Source of the DNA: Bacillota bacterium
GTDB lineage: Bacteria > Bacillota > UBA994 > PWPR01
Assembly: GCA_028280325.1 (NCBI GenBank)
Contig: JANQLZ010000022.1
Coordinates: 1-33,501 of the forward strand
Direction of reading: 5' to 3'
Length of the DNA: 33,501 nt
Of the stretch, positions 16,401 to 24,419 are shown in pieces; position 1 is the stretch's first letter, and the number at the start of each line of letters is the position of its first letter. The notes under the pieces were generated by a model, which saw only the letters and a program-made list of their open reading frames with translations, ran no database searches and was not told the DNA's origin. Position numbers and translations under genes: made by a program.

Positions 16401-16523
16401 GTAGCTCGGAGCCCCGTTTCTTTCGGAAACACTCCTCTTCAGCAGTTGAACACTGTCCCAATAATCTGCCAGGCGCTGTTCCATTTGAGCTGTAGTCTCT
16501 TTTTTTAGTTCTGGGAAAAGCAT
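13407..16523 (-). CDS. ileS: Isoleucyl-tRNA synthetase, type 2 (eukaryote-like)
   Basis: This large class I synthetase of about 1038 residues charges tRNA-Ile. From the start used here the HIGH-type motif is GIHH at 55-58 in GPPTANGKPGIHH, the editing (CP1) domain lies at about 190-405 with WTTTPWTL and GTGIVHTAPAFGQDD, and KMSKS is at 591-595. The sequence PTANGKPGIHH, the length and the C-terminal anticodon-binding region fit the type-2 group that is often naturally resistant to mupirocin. That resistance is known for the group and only inferred here. CPRCG and a later cysteine pair may bind zinc. The frame opens at GTG 16532, but that codon lies within AGAGGTGAT, so I start at ATG 16523. 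A T-box leader and promoter precede it. Confidence 0.96.
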   Translation of the reverse strand: MLFPELKKETTAQMEQRLADYWDSVQLLKRSVSERNGAPSYVFYEGPPTANGKPGIHHVIARALKDIVCRYKTMQGFQVKRKAGWDTHGLPVEIEVEKQLNLSSKQDIERYGLAEFNQQCRQSVFNYETLWRDMTRRMAYLLDLDNPYITLNNDYIESVWWILDQFHKKGFIYEGHKILPYCPRCGTGLASHEVAQGYQEIKSDTVVVKFKLKDEDAYFLAWTTTPWTLAANVTLAVNPEVEYVRLRSQEDGNVYILAKDLITHVIKGEFEVLDTFKGSALEYREYEQLMPFIKANKKAFFVTLADYVTTSDGTGIVHTAPAFGQDDYETGKKYQLPVLQPVDHNGRYTTTPWEGKFVIEADPEIVKWLRAEKKLYSKQRMEHNYPHCWRCKTPLLYYARKSWYIEMTRIKDQLIEANNKIEWHPPFVGEKRFGNWLENLNDWALSRSRYWGTPLNVWRCDCGHFDTVGSRRELVERAVEDITEDIELHRPYVDEIHLNCQKCGGQMTRVPEVIDCWFDSGSMPFAQHHYPFENKENFFDELYPADFISEAIDQTRGWFYSLLAISVFLTGQSSFKRVLVTDLILDKHGRKMSKSKGNTIDPFDMFDKYGADAVRWYLLHSSVPWLPKSFDQEGVKEVISKYFSTLKNVYKFFVLYAGTDNIDPRTFDVPYDQRPEIDLWLISKYNNLVKDVLGAMEAYNLTQAVRSLQKFVNEDLSNWYIRRNRRRFWAADFDQDKKAVYKTTYQVLVGVTQLMAPFAPFLAEELYRNLTGEDSVHLSNYPVHDDKLICQLTEERMDLVRNLVKLGRSGRESVKIKVRQPIAKVLVDGKYKDLIGDMIGLIQEELNVKQVVFADNLSEYMKFSLKPNFRVAGPLLGKKVAEFTKQLQQLNAYEVAMSLEAGEELNLTVADQQVKLDKELVQVNLEAKAGFTVSMDNNVFIIIDTNLTPALISEGLAREFVSKVQQLRKNNNYEVNDKITIVYHGDQEVKAALVANSEWIKKETLAESIKSTTEELPAVDINGHLTGIQLELVGGSFR

Positions 16524-16539
16524 ACCAATCACCTCTTTA

Positions 16540-16787
16540 AAATATTAAACCCTGAGTATAACTACTCAGGGACGATTCTTAAACCGCGGTACCACCCCGC
16601 TTGCAAATATTAAATCTGCCGCTCTAAAAGTTAACGTCTTTAACGCATACCCTTACTTCAGTTCAGGATATGGGCTCTTAGGTGATCCCTGAAACCATCA
16701 TGCAAGTTACTTTTCAGCAACACAGTAACCTCTCTTGTGCACTAACTGAATCAGCCTTCCTAATCATCGCCGCTACAATATTGAATT
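16540..16787 (-). promoter_or_regulatory. T-box riboswitch leader of ileS
   Basis: On the minus strand the leader carries a stem I region with GATGATTAGGAAG and AGAGAGG elements, the diagnostic T-box sequence GGGGTGGTACCGCGGT (16598-16583), and a terminator CCCTGAGTA/TACTCAGGG (16571-16550) followed by a T-rich run. A candidate specifier ATC, an isoleucine codon, is at 16686-16684 in the 3' side of stem I and is followed by a purine. Uncharged tRNA-Ile should stabilise the antiterminator and turn ileS on. Confidence 0.93.
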
Positions 16788-16793
16788 AGAACT

Positions 16794-16822
16794 ATTATAT
16801 ATTATATCCCTCTGGCAATCAA
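16794..16822 (-). promoter_or_regulatory. ileS promoter
   Basis: On the minus strand TTGATT (16822-16817) and a perfect TATAAT (16799-16794) are 17 nt apart, placing the start at about 16787, just before the T-box. A 7-bp inverted repeat (16826-16832 with 16843-16849) just upstream may end the pilin operon transcript but has no T run. Confidence 0.8.
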
Positions 16823-16863
16823 GTTAATCAGAATGTTAATGGTCTGATTTGCTTACTCAGCAG

Positions 16864-17517
16864 TCATCTCTTTAAACTGGCCAATTGAGACAGAGTATAG
16901 GCTGTGTGGTTATTATCAGGATTGAGCTCGAAAACTCTGGAGCTGACTGTTACACTTGTTTTTTCCAACTGGCTGCCGCCAGGCAAGATCGTGACCTTTT
17001 TATTAAAGGACTCCCATAAAACCCCGGCCAGATCATTCCATTCCTCACTACTGTTAGCAGCTGGCCAATGTCCATAGGCAACCTCCTCAATCGTGATATT
17101 ACGGTACAGAACTTGACTCTCTGCTGTTTCATTAAAGCCGGGATAACCAATGCTCACTATTAAAAATTTTCCGTTACTGTCCGCTTCACAGCGTATCTCA
17201 GCTGACAGGTACCGTGGAAACTCATCAAAGATTTTTCCGATATCGGCTTTCAGGACACTGCTGTCTTTTAACAACGGGGATTGATAGCTTTGAATCGAGA
17301 TGGAACTATCCGAGGCTGTTGCCTCTCTTTCGCTGACATAGTTCTGCAAATCCAATACGGCTGCCACCATTTTATTCCTCAAAAACTGGATATGAGCGTT
17401 CTTTATAGAATTACGAACGAGAGGAAGAGCAATAGTGGAGATTATAGTCAGCAAGGTCAATACCGCTAACACTTCGACTAAAGTAAACCCTTCTTTCCGG
17501 GTTGAAAATGCTCCCAT
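16864..17517 (-). CDS. Type IV pilin-like protein
   Basis: This protein of about 217 residues has a short basic leader ending in KEG, then FTLVE with Glu at +5 (E15), and a hydrophobic helix to about residue 35, the standard prepilin signal. The rest is a soluble domain with few cysteines. It is related to the pilin core of the protein at 140-1354: both end the core with a strand followed by FELNP and a His-Ala pair, after which this one stops and the other continues into RTX repeats. The frame opens at GTG 17523, but AAGGAGAG is 7 nt before ATG 17517, so I use that start. It is the last gene of a surface-protein operon. A prepilin peptidase and assembly ATPase must be encoded elsewhere. Confidence 0.85.
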   Translation of the reverse strand: MGAFSTRKEGFTLVEVLAVLTLLTIISTIALPLVRNSIKNAHIQFLRNKMVAAVLDLQNYVSEREATASDSSISIQSYQSPLLKDSSVLKADIGKIFDEFPRYLSAEIRCEADSNGKFLIVSIGYPGFNETAESQVLYRNITIEEVAYGHWPAANSSEEWNDLAGVLWESFNKKVTILPGGSQLEKTSVTVSSRVFELNPDNNHTAYTLSQLASLKR

Positions 17518-17575
17518 AACCACTCTCCTTCTCTAATTGGTTGCCAAACCGTTGCTGGCTTTGAAAACTTCACAG

Positions 17576-20500
17576 TTATTTTATTATTTGAATTGGCTCA
17601 AAAGCGCCATTCCACTTTACCCGAAACCCGAGCTCATCGGCCACCATTCTTAAAGGCACCATTACTCGACCCTGGCTGTTGTAGTAAGGAGCCCTGCTTA
17701 ACTCCTTTAATTCCCCATTAACCATAGCATAACTGCTGCCTACTGTCATTTTTATTTCTCGGTTCCCCCTTACATAGTAGACAGTGTTGGTGTTGCTGTC
17801 CCAAACAACCTCTGCCCCCAGGTCAGCTGCAAATCTCACTGGAACCATTGTTGTGCCATGCAATAAAGTAGGAGTACCGTAGGCACCTGGTTCTCCGATG
17901 GTGAAGACTATCGGTTCAAAATCTTTTTCATAGAAAACAGTGATGGTCTCTGAAAATGACATCTGATTACTGTCAAAAATATCAACCCTGATCTTGTTGT
18001 TGCCAGGTACTAAATCTGTCAGTTTAGCCATGAAGAATTTAACAGGGGCTAAGAAGCCCTGATCTTTACCATTGACCCTGATATAACGCATTTCTGTATC
18101 ATGGCTGATTCTGAGAGTAACGCGGGGCAGCCTTACTACTTCAGGAGCACTGACCAGCTGTTGCTGGTTGGAGGCACTGTCTGACTCTTCCTCGATACCT
18201 ACTTCAAGCTCCACAAAACGGTATTTGACATCGGTATCAGCCAAAATGCTGAGCTGGGGAGCCTTAGAGGTGATATAGTAATGCAGTTTTCCCTGCTCAT
18301 CTGTAAATCCGCTTTTTCGATAGTTAACTTTAATTTGCTTATTGGTAATGGGATTATCCATAGCATCGTTATATGAAATAATGATATCCTTAACCCCATC
18401 TTTCAGTATGGATGGAGTTATAGCCAGCTTAGCCTGGGCAATTGGAATATCTGCTATCTGAATGTCACCACTGGCATTATCTGATATCAGGAAAAGCCTC
18501 AGCATCGGGGTGACCCCGGCATATTCAATCTCCTGGTAATTCAGGTTTTTTACTAAGGCATACAGTTGGTATTCATTATCTCCCGGAATAATCTCCAATT
18601 TATTGTCTTCAAAATCGGGTGAAGGGTACAGCCCTCCCTCAGCTGTGGACCCACAATCTATCAGCTGGTAATATAAATCCCCTTCAATTGCCTCCCCGGT
18701 GTCGGGGTCGATGACCGAAAACTGTAGAGGGGTGACGAAATCCTGAGTAATCAACGGCAGTTCGTTGCCTTCGAACTCAATCTCCGGACGCACAACCTCT
18801 ACTGTTACAGACCCGGTGTTATTACCAAGTCTATTTCTGGGTTTAAACTCGATTGCCCCAACAGTTTCATTTCTGCTGGTATGAACAACTTTGATGCCTT
18901 TATTGGTTATATTGGCATTGATTTCTATGGAGTTAATCGTCCGCCAACCAATGCCATCCTCAATAATATCAATAGAATCCGGGATAACCTTTTCACCATT
19001 GCCATCTAAGACATTAATATAATAAGTTTCTTCTTCACCAGGTTGGGTTTTTGCTTTATTTATCTCTACTTGCCAGGCGTTGAATCCTTTTATTAAAACC
19101 GCCTGTTCGACCACAGCCATTCGGGTTACGGTATCATTGTCATTGAGCCGATAGACGACAAAGTTTAAATAACCGTCTCCCTCCAGCTCCCAGTCAGTAT
19201 GGGTATATGTCCCGTTGACAACATTAGTAGTAGCGGTATCTACAAATAAATACCCGTTTTTACCGGCATATTTACCCTCTTCGTTTAAAGCATAGGCCAT
19301 ACTTCTGCGCTTTTCGGGGCGAACTACGCCGTAAATATCTTTGCCATAATAAATAACTGCATTGTTTACACTTTTACCATATTGATCTTTCACTGTGACA
19401 ACCTGGGTGACTGCTTTGTTGGGATATACCAGGCCCTGTGCTACCGTTACACTGTAGCCATTGAGCTCCATAACCCCTTTTTTGGTATAAATCCTTCGAT
19501 AATTGCCATTAACTATTTCATAGGCGTCAAGGGTGTATTTCAAATCACCACCCTGATACAATGGAATCCTGACAATTGACTGTTCTATACCCATAAACTG
19601 AGCCTGTGACAAACCTGCAGGCAAGCTGTCTGGATAAACGCTTTTAGCATCATCATCCGTGTAAAGGGTATGCACAATTTTTTGGATTTGACCCGGAGCA
19701 GAATATTTCAGTACATACCCGCCGGTCAACTGCTTTTCTTCAGAGTTGGACTTTACCGGGATGCCATCCTTGTAGTAAATTACATCATCTAAAGAGGTTT
19801 GGTAATCCTCTCCGCCCAGGTCTAATACCCAGGTTCCACAATCTCGCTCAGCAAAGTGTTCTTCCCCCACCAACAGGTCTCCGGCTGAAGACAGAACGCT
19901 CAACTGATAAGTATTCTTGTATATTTCTTTATCGACTTCCCGACCCTCTTCCTCAATCCTTTTTATAACTACACTGACTTGATAATCGCCGAGAGGTAGT
20001 TTATTCAAGGCCTTTTTATTAAAAGGAGAATAGGCTAATTGTCGGCTCTGCCCATCTTTTCTTAACAGATCAGTTCTACTAACTTCGGTGATCTCTTCAC
20101 CCCGATAATCGAAAAGCTTAGCCTCTATCAGGTAGTCGCTTTCAACCTCATCATCATCGACATATCCTGAGGGGAGATCATTGACCCGTACTTCGAGATT
20201 GTCATTTAGTGTTCCATAAGGAATAACAGAATGGCTGATTGAGCCGGCAAACTGCAGGTGATGTACTACCCCTGTTGCTATAACCGCGCTGTGTACTTTC
20301 GTTACGGTGTTGCCGCCATCAGGCTCATCTTTGAGTTCCAAAACAAGCTCTAACTCTCCCCCATGATCCAAATCCAATTTATTGTTGAGAAATAAGCTGA
20401 ATGTACCATTTTTCCTGATCTGAGTTGTATCTAAAAAGGAGCCATCCTTGTATCTGATGCCAATATCCTGTTGGACCACATCATATACTGTACCAGAGAT

Positions 20501-20974
20501 CTGTACATAACCCGTTTCTGCACAGGTAAACTCCAACTCCTGATTCAAATCAAACTCCGGGATTATTGCATAAGATGTAGTGTTTATTCGGTACTCATCA
20601 TCATCTTTAGTACCGTTCTTGTTGATATCAGCATACAGACCTGAACCTATCTGGCGCACCAGGTCGGATAAAACAAAATCCAACTCAAATTTACCTGGCT
20701 TGGCAGCTAATACAGCTATTTTAAAATAGCCGCCATCTATCTCAGCTGAAACCCCCGACCCGGAATCAATAATCCGCTGGCCGTTGAGGGCATTGGTTAT
20801 ACCACCGGTATTTTTGTCAATGACAAAGCCATCAACACTGTTGATTATGCTGCCCTCTGTTTTGGTTAAGACCGGTTCGTTGAGCTGCAGTTCATATACC
20901 AGCTCATCAGCTTCCGCCTTTATACTGGGTAAAAAAAGCAATACAAATAGTATAATAGCTGTAAATATTTTCAC
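17576..20974 (-). CDS. Large secreted protein with C-terminal stalk domain
   Basis: This 1132-residue protein has a signal peptide (1 to about 22, ending KAEA). The long middle is a series of beta-rich segments that look Ig-like but that I cannot assign to named families. An EF-hand-like loop D-I-N-K-N-G-T-K-D-D-D-E lies at 116-127 with all usual ligand positions. A short Ig-type strand set with GNNKIRVDIFDSN comes before the end. Residues 1024-1132 form a copper-amine-oxidase-N-like (PF07833) stalk domain with MVPVRFAADLGAEVVWD and VMVPLRMVADELGF. Such domains occur in wall or surface proteins of Bacillota. The start is GTG, 7 nt after GGAG. It lies in an operon between the 605-residue protein and the pilin. 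It may be an adhesin or a pilus-associated protein; that is inference. Confidence 0.82.
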   Translation of the reverse strand: MKIFTAIILFVLLFLPSIKAEADELVYELQLNEPVLTKTEGSIINSVDGFVIDKNTGGITNALNGQRIIDSGSGVSAEIDGGYFKIAVLAAKPGKFELDFVLSDLVRQIGSGLYADINKNGTKDDDEYRINTTSYAIIPEFDLNQELEFTCAETGYVQISGTVYDVVQQDIGIRYKDGSFLDTTQIRKNGTFSLFLNNKLDLDHGGELELVLELKDEPDGGNTVTKVHSAVIATGVVHHLQFAGSISHSVIPYGTLNDNLEVRVNDLPSGYVDDDEVESDYLIEAKLFDYRGEEITEVSRTDLLRKDGQSRQLAYSPFNKKALNKLPLGDYQVSVVIKRIEEEGREVDKEIYKNTYQLSVLSSAGDLLVGEEHFAERDCGTWVLDLGGEDYQTSLDDVIYYKDGIPVKSNSEEKQLTGGYVLKYSAPGQIQKIVHTLYTDDDAKSVYPDSLPAGLSQAQFMGIEQSIVRIPLYQGGDLKYTLDAYEIVNGNYRRIYTKKGVMELNGYSVTVAQGLVYPNKAVTQVVTVKDQYGKSVNNAVIYYGKDIYGVVRPEKRRSMAYALNEEGKYAGKNGYLFVDTATTNVVNGTYTHTDWELEGDGYLNFVVYRLNDNDTVTRMAVVEQAVLIKGFNAWQVEINKAKTQPGEEETYYINVLDGNGEKVIPDSIDIIEDGIGWRTINSIEINANITNKGIKVVHTSRNETVGAIEFKPRNRLGNNTGSVTVEVVRPEIEFEGNELPLITQDFVTPLQFSVIDPDTGEAIEGDLYYQLIDCGSTAEGGLYPSPDFEDNKLEIIPGDNEYQLYALVKNLNYQEIEYAGVTPMLRLFLISDNASGDIQIADIPIAQAKLAITPSILKDGVKDIIISYNDAMDNPITNKQIKVNYRKSGFTDEQGKLHYYITSKAPQLSILADTDVKYRFVELEVGIEEESDSASNQQQLVSAPEVVRLPRVTLRISHDTEMRYIRVNGKDQGFLAPVKFFMAKLTDLVPGNNKIRVDIFDSNQMSFSETITVFYEKDFEPIVFTIGEPGAYGTPTLLHGTTMVPVRFAADLGAEVVWDSNTNTVYYVRGNREIKMTVGSSYAMVNGELKELSRAPYYNSQGRVMVPLRMVADELGFRVKWNGAFEPIQIIK

Positions 20975-20999
20975 ATCTTTTCTCCTTTACCTCAAACCT

Positions 21000-22814
21000 T
21001 TAGTATCTTATCTCAATTTTTTCAGTACGACGATTGTATTTTACCTTTGCTTTCAGTATTTGTTCCAAAAACTCTTCGGAGATATAGGCCTTATCATTGA
21101 TAGCTGTGGACTCAAAACTCAATAAGCGAGCTTCTAAATCCACCAGAACTACTTGTCCGCCAATTGTCAATCTTATTGCCCGGCCATCGTTAATGAGTAT
21201 TTGCTGCTTATCTTTTTGCCAACTTACCTTCAAACCTAAACACTGCTCTAAAACTGCCAGCGGTATCATTAAATTGCTTTGGTCAGATAAATAGGTAGCG
21301 GCATCGATATTATAGGTGGTTTCCTGCTCAGTAAACTGAGATGAACCCAATTGGGATTTAAAAATTCTGCTTTTCTGCTGATACAATACAAATATGGCAT
21401 TGGGGACAGCGTTGATACAGGCAAACGCATTGTCCTCAATATCGGTGACATACTCTGGGACCAAGTCAAACTGATGGCCCGCCTGATAAATGGCTCGAAT
21501 CCTAAGCTTGGAACTGCTCTCATTTTTAGCAAGAGGAAACTTGATCTCTACCGCTGAATTAAGTCCAATATCAATTCGCCAGGCTGATACTATTTCGTCG
21601 TTTAAATCCAGGCTGCTTAGCTCCAGCTCACTTAACGGGGCTATTGTCAGATTCCAGGCACTGTTATCAGGTGGTAGCTGTTGTATTGAATCTGCTGTCA
21701 GATTTAGGGAAACAGCATATGGTGATGTATACCTCAAACCAGTATTGGCTGATATTAAATCTTTTTTTTGTGAGCCCAGTAAATTGAGAACTGCTTCTTC
21801 ATATACTGGACGTTTATCAGCTGGTTTTGTTTCAGGCACATAATAATTTTGGATTATTTCAATTGGTCTCTTGTTATTATGGAAGAAGGTCTGGGCTTGT
21901 TGCCAGCGCGCGTATCTTAATTGGGTAAAATGCTTAACGCTAATCTGCTCTTCTGTTTCCACTCTATCCTTGACATAAACCAAATCATCATCGCCAAAGT
22001 TTTTGTCAACATAATTCTGCCCCTCTAATCTATGCTGGTAATTTACTGCTCCGTCAACGGTTTCCGCAGCCAGAAGTTGACCTGATCCATTTAAAAAGGT
22101 CGCGGTAACAGCTAAAGAGGTACTTCCGGAGCTGCTGATCCCGCTTTTCAGCTCAAACAGGAAGTTCAAGGCAATGTCGTCAAGAGAAAATTCACTTTCA
22201 GCACACCATTTTATGTTAACTGTTGTCCTGCTGCCACTGCCGCTTTGCAGGATTGACTTACGGTAAAACTGGTCAATACCCTTAGAGACTAGGTCTTGAA
22301 AAACAAGCTTATTGCCGTCATACTCAATAGTTATATCGGCAACTAAAACCGGAACTGTTCTGGAAAAGCTAATTGGAACCTCAATTTGCTTCTTCTTTGT
22401 CTCAATATTTAACACTGGTAAGCTGACTTTGATTGACCGGCCGGTAGAAAAAGAATGATTGTCAGCGTAGTAATATTTGCTCCCTCTTTTATAGTAAGCT
22501 GCCACAAAAAAATATTTATCAGCCTCCAGGTCGCTCAGCAAATAGGTGAAATTATTATTATGTAAGGGGGTTCCTTCAACTTCATAATGAGTAACAGTCT
22601 GATCTTCTAGCGGAGGAAAAGGAAAAGGGCTGACTGCAAAGCCGTATTCACTGACATAGTTCCAGTTATCGATGGAGCCAGTCAGCCATACAGAATGATC
22701 ATTGATCAGTTTAATTGACCTGGTATTTATATAAATCTCATTACTGTTGGCATAGCCTTTCAGAGATAATAAGATAATTATCAAGCCGGCAAATAATATA
22801 ATTCTTTTCTTCAT
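21000..22814 (-). CDS. Secreted protein with FN3-like, cohesin-like and stalk domains
   Basis: This protein of about 604 residues has a basic start and hydrophobic signal segment to about residue 23. Residues about 28-127 look like a fibronectin type III-type module (ending YFFVAAYYKRGSKYYYADNH). Residues about 131-260 resemble a cohesin-like fold (VPISFSRTVPVLVADITIEYD, later LNFLFELKSG), a domain used for protein-protein or carbohydrate contact. The final 100 or so residues form a PF07833-type stalk domain with MIPLAVLEQCLGLKVSWQ. Two ATG codons are adjacent; AAGGAGGG fits the second (22814) better. It is the first gene of the surface operon, 26 bases before the next start. Its ligand is unknown. 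Confidence 0.8.
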   Translation of the reverse strand: MKKRIILFAGLIIILLSLKGYANSNEIYINTRSIKLINDHSVWLTGSIDNWNYVSEYGFAVSPFPFPPLEDQTVTHYEVEGTPLHNNNFTYLLSDLEADKYFFVAAYYKRGSKYYYADNHSFSTGRSIKVSLPVLNIETKKKQIEVPISFSRTVPVLVADITIEYDGNKLVFQDLVSKGIDQFYRKSILQSGSGSRTTVNIKWCAESEFSLDDIALNFLFELKSGISSSGSTSLAVTATFLNGSGQLLAAETVDGAVNYQHRLEGQNYVDKNFGDDDLVYVKDRVETEEQISVKHFTQLRYARWQQAQTFFHNNKRPIEIIQNYYVPETKPADKRPVYEEAVLNLLGSQKKDLISANTGLRYTSPYAVSLNLTADSIQQLPPDNSAWNLTIAPLSELELSSLDLNDEIVSAWRIDIGLNSAVEIKFPLAKNESSSKLRIRAIYQAGHQFDLVPEYVTDIEDNAFACINAVPNAIFVLYQQKSRIFKSQLGSSQFTEQETTYNIDAATYLSDQSNLMIPLAVLEQCLGLKVSWQKDKQQILINDGRAIRLTIGGQVVLVDLEARLLSFESTAINDKAYISEEFLEQILKAKVKYNRRTEKIEIRY

Positions 22815-22886
22815 CATACCCTCCTTTGCATAGTTGAAAAATAGTCATCCAAATATTCTAGCTGCTACCGATCATTTACTAATTCA

Positions 22887-22916
22887 ATTATACAAATAAA
22901 GTATTTGTGAAAACAA
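22887..22916 (-). promoter_or_regulatory. Promoter of the surface-protein operon
   Basis: On the minus strand TTGTTT (22916-22911) and a perfect TATAAT (22892-22887) are 18 nt apart, about 65 bases before the first gene. Confidence 0.6.
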
Positions 22917-23007
22917 TGAAAATCTTAAATCAGTTGGATAGTAACTCACAGACCTTAAGTTTAGAAGGGGTATTGATAGAAACATCAATTATATATATCT
23001 ATGAGGT

Positions 23008-23035
23008 AATGGGTTGGCAGTAGGTTTGGCAGTTG
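23008..23035 (-). repeat. G-rich motif related to that at 13218-13246
   Basis: The plus strand reads AATGGGTTGGCAG, then TAGG and TTTGGCAGTTG. Its complement has ACTGCCAACCCATT, close to the ACTGCCCACCCATT motif at 13237-13249. It lies between the surface operon and the small basic protein. It may be a degenerate copy of a short dispersed repeat. Confidence 0.4.
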
Positions 23036-23059
23036 AAGTTGTTGGAAAAAGAAAAATCA

Positions 23060-23302
23060 TTATTTTTTTATCACAGTTTGCTTTTTTTGTTTAAAATCAT
23101 TTAGTTTAAGCTCTGCTTGGCTGTAACAATACTTTTTATTGGCATCGATCGGTTTTTTTCTGGCCTTGTACTGCCATTCTTTAAGGATTGAATCGACTTC
23201 GGCCCGACTTTTCCTTTTTAGATTATTCAGTTTGTTCATTCCGACAGGCTTTTTAATTTCATAAAAAAATAAATTCTTTTGAGGTCGATTAAGATTTTTC
23301 AT
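23060..23302 (-). CDS. Small basic hypothetical protein
   Basis: I do not recognise this 80-residue protein. It is very rich in Lys and Arg, has no membrane segment or signal, and has a likely helical middle (SRAEVDSILKEWQYKARKK) and a Lys/Gln-rich C-terminal helix. A clear GGGAGGT site lies 7 nt before ATG 23302, which supports it as a real gene; a TTG one codon earlier is the other possible start. It is transcribed divergently from ung. Composition would suit nucleic acid binding, but that is only a guess. Confidence 0.6.
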   Translation of the reverse strand: MKNLNRPQKNLFFYEIKKPVGMNKLNNLKRKSRAEVDSILKEWQYKARKKPIDANKKYCYSQAELKLNDFKQKKQTVIKK

Positions 23303-23465
23303 CAATAATACCTCCCTGTTGATTTATTTTTCAGTTTCTGGCTCTTTCCCGAATAACCTTCTTTAAGCCATTACCCAGCCAAGACAGACCAACACGATTC
23401 TCATTTTTATGACTAATAAAAACAGGAACACCCATAGTTTTGTCGAATCTGTCGATGGTGATATT

Positions 23466-24137
23466 ATGAAACAGATCCTAAAAAATGACTGGTGGCCATT
23501 ATTGGCAGATCAGTTTCAAAGTGAATACTATTTGAGTCTCAGGCAGTTTTTAAAAAATGAATACAGAACAAAGAGAATTTACCCCTCTATGTATGATATT
23601 TTTAACGCCTTTCATCTGACCCCGTATGAGAATGTTAAAGTTGTTATTTTAGGACAAGATCCCTATCATGGGCCTAATCAGGCTCATGGACTGTGCTTTT
23701 CAGTTAAAAAAGGTGTGGAACAGCCTCCGTCATTAAAAAATATATTTAAAGAACTGTCTTCGGCTTATGGCTGTGCTATACCCGACCATGGTTGCTTAAC
23801 TGATTGGGCTGAGCAGGGAGTTTTACTGCTCAACACTGTTTTGACTGTTGTCCAACATCGGCCCAGATCACATCGAGACCGTGGGTGGGAATTATTTACA
23901 GACAAGGTGATTCAGATTTTAAATGAACGGTCCAAACCTATTGTCTTTTTGTTGTGGGGAAATGATGCTCGCAGAAAAAAATACTTGCTTTCGAATCCGA
24001 GTCACTTGGTATTAGAATCTGCACATCCCAGCCCTCTCTCAGCTTCACGAGGTTTCTTTGGCAACAATCATTTTAAAAAAGCAAACTTGTTTCTGCAAAA
24101 TAACAACCTTGAACAGATTAATTGGTGTATTCAATAG
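23466..24137 (+). CDS. ung: Uracil-DNA glycosylase
   Basis: This family 1 enzyme removes uracil from DNA in base excision repair. Using ATG 23466 the product is 223 residues, the normal length. The water-activating motif GQDPYHGPNQAHG has its Asp at residue 65, LLLNTVLTV follows in the middle, and HPSPLSASRGFFG carries the catalytic His and minor-groove loop. The frame is open to an ATG at 23409 that would add 19 residues, but that codon has no ribosome site, while GGTGAT lies before 23466 and the family usually begins here. A GC-rich hairpin follows the stop. Confidence 0.95.
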   Translation: MKQILKNDWWPLLADQFQSEYYLSLRQFLKNEYRTKRIYPSMYDIFNAFHLTPYENVKVVILGQDPYHGPNQAHGLCFSVKKGVEQPPSLKNIFKELSSAYGCAIPDHGCLTDWAEQGVLLLNTVLTVVQHRPRSHRDRGWELFTDKVIQILNERSKPIVFLLWGNDARRKKYLLSNPSHLVLESAHPSPLSASRGFFGNNHFKKANLFLQNNNLEQINWCIQ

Positions 24138-24174
24138 CAACACGTGAGAAGAATCAGCAAACAGATAACACAAA

Positions 24175-24196
24175 GAGGCCGGAAAAGTCCGGCCTC
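24175..24196 (+). terminator. Hairpin after ung
   Basis: A perfect 9-bp GC-rich stem (GAGGCCGGA with TCCGGCCTC) has a 4-nt loop. There is no T run on the plus strand, so it may end transcription weakly or protect the ung mRNA end. Confidence 0.55.
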
Positions 24197-24202
24197 GTAA
24201 AT

Positions 24203-24373
24203 ACCAAGTTAATAGTTATTCATCTGCTAGTCTATTATAAGTGCTGTATTATCATTTAGCAATAAACAGTTAAATTAATAACAGCTCCCGATAAAGATAA
24301 TACCAGCATAACAATTGCCTCAGGCATTATTGTTAATTTAAAATAAGCTAGCATTAGTAGCTATTAACTTGGT
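24203..24373. repeat. 171-nt inverted-repeat element between ung and the Cys-rich gene
   Basis: A perfect 13-bp terminal inverted repeat (24203-24215 with 24361-24373) encloses GCTAG/CTAGC (24226-24230 with 24348-24352), TAAATTAA/TTAATTTA (24271-24278 with 24333-24340), and a central hairpin ACAATTGCC-TCA-GGCA..ATTGT (24311-24333). The last two overlap by one base. No ORF is present. It may be a structured RNA or a MITE-like remnant; no target duplication was seen. It fills most of the gap between these convergent genes. Confidence 0.5.
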
Positions 24374-24419
24374 GATATAAGTATTTGCAGTTTATTTTTT
24401 TTTATGCCAATAAAAAAAA

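Noticed and set aside
23409..23465. N-terminal extension of uracil-DNA glycosylase
   Set aside because: The upstream ATG has no ribosome site, and the extra residues do not belong to the family's usual start.
24290..24310. Fourth copy of the conserved-apex hairpin (AAAGATAATACC)
   Set aside because: Only the 5' half matches; there is no TATATCTTT partner and no stem, so it is probably chance.
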